From the NCBI RefSeq assembly GCF_002420705.1, contig NZ_DIIM01000005.1, positions 357,832-421,831 on the forward strand: DNA of 64,000 nucleotides, written 5' to 3'. A program made the translations under genes and the position numbers. Below, piece by piece: positions 17,180-27,036 of the stretch; the first letter of the stretch is position 1, and the number at the start of each line of letters is the position of its first letter. The DNA comes from Sphingobacterium sp. UBA5670. GTDB lineage: Bacteria > Bacteroidota > Bacteroidia > Sphingobacteriales > Sphingobacteriaceae. A model generated the notes under the pieces. That model was not told the origin of the DNA, did not search any database, and saw nothing but the letters and a program-made list of their open reading frames with translations.

Positions 17180-17526
17180 ATAATACAAAGTTACGAAATA
17201 TCCATATTTACAGCGTATAAACACTGATGAAAATCAATTGGGTATTCCACATGTTCTTTAAAAAACAAAAGTCCGTAAGCGTTCATTTATACAAATGAAA
17301 ATGGGGACAGCAACGACGAATTGTTTACAGCCCAAAAGGACCTATAAACCTATTTAGTCATTAAATATGCCGCTATCCATTGGACGTCAAAGTCAGTGTG
17401 CGTTGTCTAACAGCTGTGTAAAAACACAACTGATAGAGCTGGAAAAATATTCCCTTTGCAATAACCGAGCCACCCTACGAACAGCAGCTGCAAACAGCAT
17501 AATTCGCCGCTGCTGTTTCGTTGATA
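17180..17526. other. Intergenic region between mutL and uvrA, no gene
   Basis: This 347-bp gap holds the mutL -7 box (17186-17193), a perfect 7-bp inverted repeat (17282-17299, TTCATTT/AAATGAA) and a bulged 12-bp stem (17477-17488 with 17509-17521, built on ACAGCAGC/GCTGCTGT) just past the uvrA stop. That stem lacks a U-tract on either strand. I see no credible gene. Confidence 0.5.
17186..17193 (-). promoter_or_regulatory. -7 box immediately before mutL
   Basis: TAACTTTG on the minus strand ends 6 nt before ATG 17179. No TTG -33 element is seen. If it is used, the mutL transcript would be nearly leaderless. Confidence 0.55.
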
Positions 17527-20367
17527 TTACATTTCCAATTTTAAGAAACGTGCCGTTTCGCTTTTGTTATTTTTAATTAAGTTCTCAGGTGTTCCCTCAA
17601 ACAGGACTTGACCACCCTCTTTGCCACCTTCTGGACCGATATCAATGACCCAATCTGCCGATTTAACGACATCAAGATTGTGTTCAATGATCAGTACTGT
17701 ATTTCCTCGGTCAACGAGACGATTGATAACCCCCATAAGGACATTGACATCTTCAAAGTGAAGACCTGTAGTCGGTTCGTCAAGGATATAAAATGTATTT
17801 CCAGTATCTTTTTTAGAAAGCTCCGTGGCCAATTTTACCCGCTGTGCCTCACCTCCCGATAAAGTTGTCGAGGACTGACCTAAGGTAATATAGCCCAAGC
17901 CGACATCTTGAAGTGTTTTGATCTTTCGGTAGATACTTGGTACGTTTTCGAAGAAGCCCACAGCATCGTTGATGCTCATATCGAGTACATCAGAGATGGA
18001 TTTTCCTTTATAACGCACCTCTAAAGTTTCTCGGTTGTAGCGTTTTCCGTGGCATGTTTCACAAGGAACCTGTACATCGGGTAGGAAATTCATTTCAATG
18101 ACTTTCAATCCGGCTCCCTGGCAGGTTTCACAACGTCCGCCTTTGACATTAAAGGAGAATCGTCCAGGTTTATATCCTCTGATTTTCGCCTCTGGCAATT
18201 GAACAAACAAGGTTCTGATATCTGAAAATACACCAGTATAGGTCGATGGATTGGATCGCGGTGTACGTCCGATAGGACTTTGGTCAATTTCGATGACTTT
18301 GTCTATATGCTCTAAGCCCTCTATTTTTTTGAAAGGAAGAGGAGTTGCTTTGGCCCTGAAAAAATGTTTATTTAAAATCGGATATAAAGTACCCGTGATT
18401 AAGCTGGATTTGCCCGAGCCCGAAACACCGGATACGACAATGAGTTTCCCCAAAGGAAAGGAGACCGACAGATTCTTTAAGTTATGTCCGGTCGCGCCAT
18501 GTAATGATAATGTTTTTCCATTGCCCTTACGGCGTTTTTCTGGGATCTTAACCTCTTTAGTCCCGTTAAGGTAAGCTGCTGTCAAAGAGTCTGATTTGAG
18601 GATTTCTTGTGGAGTACCTTCCGCAACCACCGTGCCGCCATGAACTCCTGCCGCAGGCCCCATATCAATAACATGGTCGGCATGTAGGATCATGTCTTTA
18701 TCATGTTCTACAACAAGTACCGAATTGCCAATATCACGTAGATTTTTGAGCGCATTGATCAACCGTTCATTGTCACGTTGATGAAGTCCGATACTCGGCT
18801 CATCAAGAATGTAAAGTACATTGACCAGCTGCGAGCCAATCTGTGTCGCCAGACGGATCCGTTGCGCCTCCCCGCCGGAAAGTGTTTTAGCGGTACGATC
18901 CAAGGTGAGGTAATTTAAGCCTACATCCAGCAAGAAGCCTAAACGTGCACGGATTTCCTTTAAGATCTCTGTTGCAATAACAAGTTGGCGTTCATCAAGT
19001 TTGCTTTCTACCTGATCAAACCATTCTTTGATGGATGTAATATCCATCGTAGAGAGTTCATGGATGTTTTTATCGGCAATTTTAAAATGTAAAGACTCTT
19101 TCTTCAAACGAGCGCCTGCACAGGTCGGACAGGTGACTTTCGTCCTAAAATCATCCAAAGAAGGGGCTTCATCCGATGATTTTCCAGAAAACTCTTCCAG
19201 CATCTTAAAGATACCTTCAAATTCAACACGATATTCACGTGTACCATAACTTCCATACGATACAGTGACAACGATAGGCTCTTCTTTATTCCCGAATAAA
19301 AGCTGATCAATTTGTTCTTCATTGAGTTTTTCAAGCGGCGTTGTAATGGTAAAATCCAATTTTTTTGCGACAGCTTTCAAGACTTCCGAAGTCCAGTTTT
19401 CGCGCGTAGGCCCTAGGGGCGCTAATCCACCTTTTTGAATACTGAGTTTTTTGTCTGGAATAACCGCACTCTTATCAATTTCAAAAATATAGCCTAAACC
19501 ATCACATGTGGGGCAAGCGCCATATGGCGAGTTAAAGGAGAAGGTATTAGGTTGTGGTTCGTCATAAGAAATACCTGATTCGGCGTCCATAAGATAACGG
19601 CTATAGAATTGCTCCTGATTATCCTTTGTAGACACTTTTATAATACCTTTGGCTGTTTTCATCGCCTGCATAACCGAAGTCTGTAGGCGCTTTTTATCTT
19701 CACGCTCTACTTTCAAACGATCCACTACGATTTCGATATCGTGTATTTTGTAGCGATCTACCTGCATTTTTGGAACAAGATCCAATATCTCTCCATCCAC
19801 GCGTACTTTCACATAACCTTGCTTGCGGATTTGTTCAAATAATTCACGGTAGTGGCCTTTACGCCCTTTAACCACCGGGGCCAAAATATTTAAAGCCTGC
19901 CCCTCGAATTCAGTCAAAATACGTTCGATAACCTGATCGTCCGACATGCGTTCCATTTTTTTTCCAGTCACATAAGAGAACGCTTCTCCAGCTCGGGCAA
20001 ACAATAGACGCATAAAGTCATAGACCTCAGTAATTGTTCCAACCGTAGATCGGGGATTTTTGCTTGTTGTTTTCTGCTCAATGGAAATCACTGGACTTAA
20101 TCCCGATATCTTGTCAACATCCGGACGTTCCATTCCACCCAAAAATTGACGGCTGTAGGCACTGAATGTTTCCATATAGCGACGCTGTCCCTCGGCATAA
20201 ATAGTGTCAAAAGCCAAAGAAGACTTTCCGCTACCACTCAGACCTGTGATAACAACCAACTCATTTCTAGGAAAAGAAACATCTATATTTTTTAGATTAT
20301 GCGCGCGCGCTCCAAATACCTGAACTTCACTTTGTTCGCCCAAATCTGGGCTTTTTTTTACTGCCAT
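17527..20367 (-). CDS. uvrA: Excinuclease ABC subunit A
   Basis: This 946-aa protein, full length for UvrA, is the damage sensor of nucleotide excision repair, loading UvrB. It has two ABC ATPase modules with Walker A GLSGSGKSS (N-terminal) and GVSGSGKSS (C-terminal). The ABC signatures are TLSGGEAQRIRLATQIG and TLSGGEAQRVKLATEL. Zinc-binding cysteine pairs are CPTCDGLG, CPTCAGAR and CETCQGAG...CETCHGKRYN, and KISGLSPVISIEQKTTSKNPRS is also present. A possible -7 box, TAATTTTG (20420-20413), lies 45 nt upstream. The gene is monocistronic by context. Confidence 0.98.
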   Translation of the reverse strand: MAVKKSPDLGEQSEVQVFGARAHNLKNIDVSFPRNELVVITGLSGSGKSSLAFDTIYAEGQRRYMETFSAYSRQFLGGMERPDVDKISGLSPVISIEQKTTSKNPRSTVGTITEVYDFMRLLFARAGEAFSYVTGKKMERMSDDQVIERILTEFEGQALNILAPVVKGRKGHYRELFEQIRKQGYVKVRVDGEILDLVPKMQVDRYKIHDIEIVVDRLKVEREDKKRLQTSVMQAMKTAKGIIKVSTKDNQEQFYSRYLMDAESGISYDEPQPNTFSFNSPYGACPTCDGLGYIFEIDKSAVIPDKKLSIQKGGLAPLGPTRENWTSEVLKAVAKKLDFTITTPLEKLNEEQIDQLLFGNKEEPIVVTVSYGSYGTREYRVEFEGIFKMLEEFSGKSSDEAPSLDDFRTKVTCPTCAGARLKKESLHFKIADKNIHELSTMDITSIKEWFDQVESKLDERQLVIATEILKEIRARLGFLLDVGLNYLTLDRTAKTLSGGEAQRIRLATQIGSQLVNVLYILDEPSIGLHQRDNERLINALKNLRDIGNSVLVVEHDKDMILHADHVIDMGPAAGVHGGTVVAEGTPQEILKSDSLTAAYLNGTKEVKIPEKRRKGNGKTLSLHGATGHNLKNLSVSFPLGKLIVVSGVSGSGKSSLITGTLYPILNKHFFRAKATPLPFKKIEGLEHIDKVIEIDQSPIGRTPRSNPSTYTGVFSDIRTLFVQLPEAKIRGYKPGRFSFNVKGGRCETCQGAGLKVIEMNFLPDVQVPCETCHGKRYNRETLEVRYKGKSISDVLDMSINDAVGFFENVPSIYRKIKTLQDVGLGYITLGQSSTTLSGGEAQRVKLATELSKKDTGNTFYILDEPTTGLHFEDVNVLMGVINRLVDRGNTVLIIEHNLDVVKSADWVIDIGPEGGKEGGQVLFEGTPENLIKNNKSETARFLKLEM

Positions 20368-20523
20368 GAAAACTCCTTAAAGTCCCTGTTAAGGGATAAA
20401 ATGCAAAACATGCAAAATTACAGATTTTAAAGGAATTATGCGAGCCAATCTGACTTTTGGAATAAAATGTGATATACAAGTGATTTAAAAAAATAATGTA
20501 CCTTGCAACGTAAATCTAAATTT

Positions 20524-21579
20524 ATGCGAAAATACGACGTCAGCAAACAAGAGAAACAATCGATCGAAGATATTGTCCGATTTTGGAAGAAAGAAAATCT
20601 ATTGGATGAACAGAAAGCGGACGAATTGATGGAGAGTTTGGACGTGAAAAGTTTTGATTGGGGACAGTTGGCGAGATATGCCTTTTGGATTGCACTAGCT
20701 TCTTTGGTATTTGCTGTTTTTTCGCTGTTTACAGATGCATCATTTCTAGCATTTGTAGATACACTCTACGAAGCACCCAATATCCTGTTCTGTTTCTTTT
20801 TTGCAGCTGTAGCCGTGTTATTCTATACGTTGGGCTTTCGATATAAGAAACGATATCCTTATAAAAATCTATCTACCGAGACCATGATGCTGATTGGGGT
20901 TTTCGGAACAGCTGCTTGTATCGGATTTATGGGCAAAGTATTGGATAAAGATACGATGCACTATTCCTTGTTATTTTTACTCTCCGTGGCGATTTATGGC
21001 TTTCTTGCCGTTAAGCTTGACAGTAAACTGATTTGGACCTTTATGCTTTTGGCTTTGGGTGTATGGTTTGCGACCGAGACAGCCTACCATAGCAATTGGG
21101 GGTTTAAGTTTTGGGGAATAAATTACCCACTTCGTTTTACCATCTTTGGGGCACTGATAACCGCTTTGGCCGTTTGGGGTCAACCGAGGTTCGATCGCCT
21201 GAAAATCTTTCAGCCGATCAGTTATATTGTGGGATTGATCTATCTGATGGTATCCTTGTGGACATTGTCCATTTTCGGAAATTATGCCGATTTCTATGAG
21301 TGGACGACCGTACGCCAATACCATATGTTCTACTGGGGTATCTTATCCACCGCGGTCTCTGTATTTCTGGTTGTATACGGTCTAAAAGCCAAGGATAATG
21401 TGAGCCGAGAAGTGGGATTTGTCTTTTTAGTGCTCAATATCTACACCCGTTATGTGGAGTATCTCTGGGATAATATCAATAGAGCTGTATTCTTTTTGAT
21501 TCTTGCAGTCTCTTTTTGGTTTGTGGGTCGCTGGGCAGAGAAATTATGGAACAAGCGGAAAGAAGAGATTGCAGGATGA
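20524..21579 (+). CDS. Polytopic membrane protein of unknown function (DUF2157-like)
   Basis: I choose ATG 20524 (MRKYDVSKQEKQSIEDIVRF, 351 aa) over TTG 20503. A soluble N-terminal helix of about 60 residues (KENLLDEQKADELMESL, as in DUF2157 N-termini) is followed by roughly ten membrane segments from FWIALASLVFAVFSLF to AVFFLILAVSFWFVGRW. The C-terminus is short and basic. The function is unknown. It ends 3 bp before the convergent response-regulator stop, with no room for a separate terminator. Confidence 0.75.
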   Translation: MRKYDVSKQEKQSIEDIVRFWKKENLLDEQKADELMESLDVKSFDWGQLARYAFWIALASLVFAVFSLFTDASFLAFVDTLYEAPNILFCFFFAAVAVLFYTLGFRYKKRYPYKNLSTETMMLIGVFGTAACIGFMGKVLDKDTMHYSLLFLLSVAIYGFLAVKLDSKLIWTFMLLALGVWFATETAYHSNWGFKFWGINYPLRFTIFGALITALAVWGQPRFDRLKIFQPISYIVGLIYLMVSLWTLSIFGNYADFYEWTTVRQYHMFYWGILSTAVSVFLVVYGLKAKDNVSREVGFVFLVLNIYTRYVEYLWDNINRAVFFLILAVSFWFVGRWAEKLWNKRKEEIAG

Positions 21580-21582
21580 TCC

Positions 21583-22257
21583 TTAAAATTGAACAGTAAA
21601 TCCGACACCTCTATTTGAGCTGATGCTCAGGTTAGGATCCAAGCTTAGGTATTTTCGGATTCGGGTAATAAAGACATCCATACTCCTTCCCGTAAAGAAA
21701 TCCACATTTCCCCATACCTTTTCAAGAATTTCTTCACGCGTAACGAGCTGGCCGTTATGCTGCCACAGAAATAGAAGGAGCTGTGTTTCACGTTCGGTGA
21801 GCTTGTATTGTTCCGAAGTGTGGCTTAATAATAGCTGTTCAGGATGGAATAAATACGTGCCGATGACGATCGATTTTGGAGAGCTACTTTTCTGATTCCG
21901 TTTTAATATATTCTGTATGCGAAGTAATAGTTCTTCAGGATCGCAAGGTTTAGTGACATAATCATCTGCACCGATTTTTAGTCCCGTAAGCTTGTCGATT
22001 TTTTGCTCTTTAGCTGTTAAAAAGATAAATGGTAATGCGGGATACAGGGCATTGATTTCTTTGGCCAGACTAAAACCGCTGATTTGAGGAAGCATAACAT
22101 CCAGTATTACTAGATCGTAATCGGCTAGCTGCTGATAATTTTCTGTAAGATCCTTAGGCTGCGCTATCCAGTCTATGGCAAATTTGGATAGCTCAAGGTA
22201 TTGCTTGAGCATAAAACCAAAATCAGAGTCATCTTCTACCAGTAATAATTTGTTCAT
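21583..22257 (-). CDS. OmpR/PhoB-family response regulator
   Basis: This 224-aa protein has a receiver domain with acidic pocket VEDD (9-10), phosphoacceptor Asp53 in LVILDVMLPQ, switch Thr in FLTAKEQ and a conserved Lys (YVTKP). A winged-helix DNA-binding domain follows (LTERETQLLLFLWQHNGQLVTREEIL...RSMDVFITRIRKYL). It lies 121 bp downstream of the histidine kinase gene and is its likely partner. The likely target is the divergent outer-membrane barrel gene beyond the kinase, which is inference. Confidence 0.93.
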   Translation of the reverse strand: MNKLLLVEDDSDFGFMLKQYLELSKFAIDWIAQPKDLTENYQQLADYDLVILDVMLPQISGFSLAKEINALYPALPFIFLTAKEQKIDKLTGLKIGADDYVTKPCDPEELLLRIQNILKRNQKSSSPKSIVIGTYLFHPEQLLLSHTSEQYKLTERETQLLLFLWQHNGQLVTREEILEKVWGNVDFFTGRSMDVFITRIRKYLSLDPNLSISSNRGVGFTVQF

Positions 22258-22378
22258 TTTTTTATATTCAGTCGTTAATATAAACTAATAGTCTACGGCT
22301 ACTATGTTCGGCTTTGTCGTGGATCCTAATTCCTATTTCTTTTCGGCAGCTCATTTCTCTTGCTGATATTACAATACC

Positions 22379-23713
22379 TCATGACGGAATAGCAACGAGC
22401 GGCAATTGAATTTTAAACGTAGTCCCCACACCAAGCTTACTGGTCACTGTAAGCTGTCCCTGATAACGATTCACGATTTTTTTAACAAGGAAAAGTCCGA
22501 TTCCCAAGCCTTTGGTATCATGAACATTGTTTTTTTGGATGCGGTAAAACTTGTCAAAAATATAAGGTAGTTCTAGCTCTTCCATGCCATCACCATTGTC
22601 TTGTATGTAAATAGAAAGTTTGTTTTTCTGTTCCTCGAAATGAATATTAAGCCAAGTTGCACCATGTTTTACGGCGTTGCTCATCAGGTTCTGAAATAAT
22701 GTTGTTGCATCATTGGGGTTCAGGCACAATTTGTTCTCGGGGCAAGGGCCGATTTGAAATGCGGTGGTCGGATTGGTCAACTTAAAGTCTTCGAAAATAG
22801 CTTGTAGTTCCGTGCTGGTAATAAGACGCTGATCAGTTGTTTGAAGGTTTTCGTTTAGTGGATTGAGGGTTTGTTCGAGACGGTTTACCTGACGTTCAAT
22901 GACCGTTATGATATTTTCGTCTGTTGATTTTCGAAGTGTTTTAGCTGCAATCTTCAAGGTCGCGATGGGCGTTTTTAGCTCATGTGAAATATTGTCAACG
23001 ACATCGTGTAGCACGCTGATCTGCTTTTGCTGTTTTCTGAGATTCTGAATGGTTCCATAAAAAAGCCAAAGAAAAGCGACCAGAATAAAAAGCGTGCTCA
23101 ACAGAAGCGAAGTGAGTTCTTTGAATAATATCCAATTCAGATTCGTCACCTCAAAGGATGTCTTCCTATGTACAAAAAAAGTGTATAAGACTTCTTTGCT
23201 TTGGATGCTGTTTTCGATTTTCTGTGTTTCTGTTTTTTCTGTTATCCACTCGCTTGAGGAAAGTTCAACGGGCTGCCGAAAAGTTCCAAGCGTTGTGTAG
23301 ACGGTAATGGGGCCCTCTGCGATCTGTTTTTCTAAGCTCTTAAAATAGATGCCCAAAATTTCCTTTTTCAGGATGACATTCATTCCAAGTGGCTGAAATA
23401 GACTGTTGACATATTGCGTTAGTTTCTGGGATGTTTTATGTGCATTCGCACTGTAAAGTCCTTTCAGTTCTTCCGCCGTTATCTCTTTTTTAACCAATTT
23501 GATATAATAGTCTCTGGCAATGTCCTTACTCATTAAATCATCATCAAAAAGCTTGTCATTATCGTGAAGCTTACTTAGCTTATTTTTCACGGTGGCAAAA
23601 ATATCACGCTGTTTGAGTTGATAGGTATTGTACAATTGATAACCCTGTATGCCGATAAGTACGGCAAAAAACAACGTAAAGAGAACGATATAATTTTTGG
23701 GCTTCAATTCCAT
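22379..23713 (-). CDS. Sensor histidine kinase
   Basis: Translation from ATG 23713 gives 444 aa. A membrane segment (about 8-25), a periplasmic sensor region of about 170 residues and a second membrane segment (about 200-218) are followed by a HisKA domain with phosphoacceptor His244 in DNISHELKTPIATLKIA. The HATPase_c domain has N box NLMSNAVKHG, G1 DNGDGM and G2 GLGIGLFLVKKI. The gene precedes its response regulator and is divergent from a large outer-membrane beta-barrel gene. A TATATTTG -7 box lies 3 nt before the ATG. Confidence 0.93.
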   Translation of the reverse strand: MELKPKNYIVLFTLFFAVLIGIQGYQLYNTYQLKQRDIFATVKNKLSKLHDNDKLFDDDLMSKDIARDYYIKLVKKEITAEELKGLYSANAHKTSQKLTQYVNSLFQPLGMNVILKKEILGIYFKSLEKQIAEGPITVYTTLGTFRQPVELSSSEWITEKTETQKIENSIQSKEVLYTFFVHRKTSFEVTNLNWILFKELTSLLLSTLFILVAFLWLFYGTIQNLRKQQKQISVLHDVVDNISHELKTPIATLKIAAKTLRKSTDENIITVIERQVNRLEQTLNPLNENLQTTDQRLITSTELQAIFEDFKLTNPTTAFQIGPCPENKLCLNPNDATTLFQNLMSNAVKHGATWLNIHFEEQKNKLSIYIQDNGDGMEELELPYIFDKFYRIQKNNVHDTKGLGIGLFLVKKIVNRYQGQLTVTSKLGVGTTFKIQLPLVAIPS

Positions 23714-23716
23714 ACA

Positions 23717-23724
23717 CAAATATA
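23717..23724 (-). promoter_or_regulatory. -7 box abutting the histidine kinase start
   Basis: TATATTTG on the minus strand is a perfect TAnnTTTG ending 3 nt before ATG 23713. No clear -33 element is seen. It argues against starting the protein at the upstream TTG (23719). Confidence 0.5.
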
Positions 23725-23947
23725 ACTGCTGGGGACCAAGATAATATACCTTAACTCTGTATTAACCCTTTATTAACCATCATTTGCCGCAATGATGAAC
23801 ACCTTTGGAACATTAAATAGTTCATGTGGAATAGCTGCGATAGCCAGACACGGATGGCGATATACATTCATATCGGCAAAAAAGTACATCTGACAGGCAC
23901 GATGATCGCGATATGCCGTGCAGTGTTAAAAATTAATTATCTTAGAG

Positions 23948-26320
23948 ATGAAATTGATCTTATTTTTTCTGGCTTTTCCTTTGTCGCTTTTAGCACAGAC
24001 CAAACAAATCGAGGGGCGAGTACAGGATACAAACAAAGTTGCATTAGCGGGAGCGACCGTTATGCTCTTGGATAGTAGTTACCAAGAGATACGTGAGGTG
24101 AAGACAGATCATGGTGGAAAGTTTATTCTTTCTTTAGATCCTCATAACGGATATTACGTGAGAACGACTTATCTGAACTTTAGGCCACAGGAGTATTTTT
24201 TTAACAGCGATACCATTTCTCGTCCCTTAGTATTTGAACTTGTGTCCGAGGCAAAGATGCTCGAAGAGGCGCAGGTAATAGGTCGGCCACCCCGATTGGT
24301 CCGCAAATTAGACCGTCTGGAATTCAATGTTCAAAATTCAAACCTTTCAGCACTCAACAGTTGGGACATTTTGAAACGTACGCCATTGGTTATGGCAAAT
24401 GGTTCAGATTTAATGGTCCGCGGGAGTAAAAAGATTGTCGTCCTTATCAATGAACGAAAAATCATGCTTAGCGGCGATGAACTGAAAACCTATTTGGAGA
24501 ATACATCAGGCAGCGATGTTCAATCTATAGAGGTCATTACCAATCCCCCAGCAAAATATGAAGCGGAGGGAAGTACAATTATTAATATTAAACTTTCCAG
24601 ATCTAACCTATATGGATATCGAGGAACGGTGGTTGCGCTGGCCGAAAAGAGTAGCACCTGGAAACAGCTGTTTGGGCTGACCCAATATTATAAAAGTGAA
24701 AAATTTAACCTGCGTGGTACCTATAATTTTGGAAGGGGAACCTACGCACGCTATGAAACGAATTATGTCTATTATCCCAACGAGCAAACTTCATGGGAGG
24801 GCGTGATGGATAGATTTGATACCAATAATTGTCAGCATAGTTATGTATTTTCCATGGAATATACTCCCGATACAACCTGGACTGTCAACGCCGGATTAAA
24901 TGGATATTATGGGCCTAAAACTTATGGTATCTACGAGGTGCCAACCGTGATTTACGATAAAAACCATGTCCAGGAATCGAGTTATCTGACAACGAATGAT
25001 CACGAGCGGTCGTCAAAGACAAATAACCTCTATTTACAAGTGACAAAAAAACTTAATCCCAAATGGAGCATAAACTGGTCATCCTATTTTACAGATAACC
25101 ATTCTACCAATGACCAGGATGTTTTGACAGCCCTGAGATTTAAGGGAGAAGAACCGACAGATACCCGATTTATCAGTAACAATGGAAATAAAAACCAACT
25201 TTTTTCTTCACAGTTAGATTTTACAGGGAAAATAAAGGGCCTCGGAATAGAGTTCGGTGGGAAATTTAGCGATGTGAAAACGACGAGTACCCTTGCCTTC
25301 TCTGATGACGAATCCGGTACTCTTCAGCATCGGCCCGAAAAGAGCAGCGTATTTGATTACAAAGAACGGAATATAGCGTTGTATACTTCCCTTGACTATG
25401 CCTGGAAGAAATGGAGCTGGAAAGCAGGCTTAAGGGGAGAATATACCGATTTGAAAGGTATTGTATCCGAACCGGCTGATATCAATAAGCGTGATTACTT
25501 TGTGCTCTTCCCTACATTTTACATGCAATATGCCTTGACTGACGATCAGCAGTTCGGTTTTTCTTATGGAAAACGTATTAGTCGCCCGGCATACTCCTGG
25601 CTCAATCCGGCTAAATCCTACTATAATCGTTTTTCCTATTTTCAGGGTGATCCGCGTTTAAGGGCTACAATCGTTCATAATCTGAATCTGACCTGGACCA
25701 AAAACAACTGGAATATTGACCTATTCTACCGATTTGAGAAGTGGCCCAATATGGAAATTTCCCTTCAAGATAACAACAATCACCAGCTAATTTTCCAATA
25801 TACCAATATCAAGAAAGGACAAGGGGCGGGGATAGACTTAGGAAAGAGTTTTCAGCTAACAGGCCGCTGGGGATTGAATCTGCAACTGGAGGGAATGTAT
25901 AACGAGAATTACTTCATCGGTACTGATGAAGTATTGCACAAGAATGATGTATATATTGGCAACGGAAATGTAAGTACCAACTATGTGTTGAATAAGGATG
26001 CCGGCTGGAATCTTGAATTGGGTAATACATTCACATCTCCGACGATACAAGGGCCATTTAAAATTACGGGATATTCAAGTACCTATGTGATGACAAATCG
26101 GAAATTTTTCAAAAAGAAATTTGAGGTGAATCTCTCTTTCATGGATATCTTTAAAACAGAAAAAATGACTATATCATCCAAGTACGGTGATCAGAATAAC
26201 TTTTATAAAGATTACCGTGATACCAGAAAGGTGAATCTGACGCTGCGGTATCATTTTGGCAATCAGAAAGTCAAGAGCAGCAATCAGCCCAATAGAACAG
26301 AAGAACAGGATCGTTTGTAA
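23948..26320 (+). CDS. Outer-membrane beta-barrel protein with carboxypeptidase-regulatory-like domain
   Basis: This 790-aa protein has a signal peptide (ending LLAQ), a CarboxypepD_reg-like Ig domain (about 20-100, IEGRVQDTNKVALAGATVMLLD) and a plug-like region (LNSWDILKRTPLVMANGSDLMVRGSKKIVVLINERKI). A long C-terminal beta-barrel of the outer-membrane barrel family 3 type follows (aromatic-rich strands such as FSYGKRISRPAYSWLNPAKSYYN). It is related to TonB-dependent receptors, but I see no SusD partner and no clear TonB box. The divergent two-component system is the probable regulator. Confidence 0.82.
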   Translation: MKLILFFLAFPLSLLAQTKQIEGRVQDTNKVALAGATVMLLDSSYQEIREVKTDHGGKFILSLDPHNGYYVRTTYLNFRPQEYFFNSDTISRPLVFELVSEAKMLEEAQVIGRPPRLVRKLDRLEFNVQNSNLSALNSWDILKRTPLVMANGSDLMVRGSKKIVVLINERKIMLSGDELKTYLENTSGSDVQSIEVITNPPAKYEAEGSTIINIKLSRSNLYGYRGTVVALAEKSSTWKQLFGLTQYYKSEKFNLRGTYNFGRGTYARYETNYVYYPNEQTSWEGVMDRFDTNNCQHSYVFSMEYTPDTTWTVNAGLNGYYGPKTYGIYEVPTVIYDKNHVQESSYLTTNDHERSSKTNNLYLQVTKKLNPKWSINWSSYFTDNHSTNDQDVLTALRFKGEEPTDTRFISNNGNKNQLFSSQLDFTGKIKGLGIEFGGKFSDVKTTSTLAFSDDESGTLQHRPEKSSVFDYKERNIALYTSLDYAWKKWSWKAGLRGEYTDLKGIVSEPADINKRDYFVLFPTFYMQYALTDDQQFGFSYGKRISRPAYSWLNPAKSYYNRFSYFQGDPRLRATIVHNLNLTWTKNNWNIDLFYRFEKWPNMEISLQDNNNHQLIFQYTNIKKGQGAGIDLGKSFQLTGRWGLNLQLEGMYNENYFIGTDEVLHKNDVYIGNGNVSTNYVLNKDAGWNLELGNTFTSPTIQGPFKITGYSSTYVMTNRKFFKKKFEVNLSFMDIFKTEKMTISSKYGDQNNFYKDYRDTRKVNLTLRYHFGNQKVKSSNQPNRTEEQDRL

Positions 26321-26414
26321 ATTAGTTAACCGTTGCAAGTTAAATCCTTCAAATTCTCTTACCTATATGTATAATACATCGATAAAGAGAACAAATATAG
26401 TCCCGATTAAAGTC

Positions 26415-26447
26415 AATAACCCTTCACATCCTATGTGGAGGGTTATT
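26415..26447. terminator. Hairpin terminator between convergent genes
   Basis: A 15-bp stem (26415-26429 with 26433-26447, one G-T wobble) has a 3-nt loop. It lies between the barrel gene stop and the osmC stop and may serve both. U-tracts are weak on both sides. Confidence 0.65.
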
Positions 26448-26469
26448 AGATCGCTAGAAAAGTATTTTC

Positions 26470-26886
26470 TTAGTTTATTTTCAAAGAATACGTGATATTG
26501 ATACCGCCAGCGGCAAGCATATCATGTACTGAGCAATATTTTTTAACGGCTAATTCAGCTGCTTTAGCTGCTTTTACCTCGTCAATTTCACCTTTTAAAA
26601 AGAAATTGATGTGGATATCTGTAAATACCTGTGGAATTTCTTCTCGGCGTTTACCTTCCACTTCGACCTGGATATCATCAATTTGCTGGCGTTGCTTTAC
26701 CAGTATGCTATGGAGATCGAATACGCTACAAGAACCCAGTGCCATTAAAACCAATTCCATTGGACGAACGCCTTTTCCTTCACCGCCGATGGCTTCCGAA
26801 CCATCGATGTTGACTTTGACAGGAGATAATTCACTGCTGGCTTCGAAATGCACAGCTTGGTTAACACGGTCTAATTTGATTTTCAT
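26470..26886 (-). CDS. OsmC family protein (peroxide-reductase-like)
   Basis: This 138-aa cytoplasmic protein has the OsmC/YhfA layout: an N-terminal strand region (KIKLDRVNQAVHFEA), the motif PMELVLMALGSCSVFDLHSIL with the first redox Cys, and KYCSVHDMLAAG with the second. OsmC proteins reduce organic hydroperoxides using the two cysteines. The YhfA-like subgroup is less well defined. A -7 box, TATATTTG (26983-26976), is 90 nt upstream. Confidence 0.88.
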   Translation of the reverse strand: MKIKLDRVNQAVHFEASSELSPVKVNIDGSEAIGGEGKGVRPMELVLMALGSCSVFDLHSILVKQRQQIDDIQVEVEGKRREEIPQVFTDIHINFFLKGEIDEVKAAKAAELAVKKYCSVHDMLAAGGINITYSLKIN

Positions 26887-26984
26887 CTTAAAATATTTAA
26901 TTCATTTTTTGCACACCAAGTTTAGCGAATAGCCCATCGTTGGTAACAACAGATCTAATTGAAATCTGCGCAACACAAATATAC

Positions 26985-27016
26985 AAAAAAGGCAGACGAT
27001 TATTCGTCTGCCTTTT
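26985..27016 (-). terminator. Rho-independent terminator of the FadL/SGNH operon
   Basis: A perfect 13-bp stem, AAAAGGCAGACGA (26987-26999) / TCGTCTGCCTTTT (27004-27016), has a 4-nt loop. The plus-strand A-run at 26985-26990 gives the minus-strand U-tract, 20 nt past the lipase stop. Confidence 0.88.
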
Positions 27017-27036
27017 GTCAGTATGTTGGTCACTTC

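Noticed and set aside
17367..17576. 69-codon plus-strand open frame running into the uvrA 3' end
   Set aside because: Composition is random (many Arg, Cys, Ser), it overlaps uvrA on the opposite strand, and it has no family resemblance.
18251..18574. 107-codon open frame antisense to uvrA
   Set aside because: It is a shadow of the conserved uvrA coding frame, with no independent signal.
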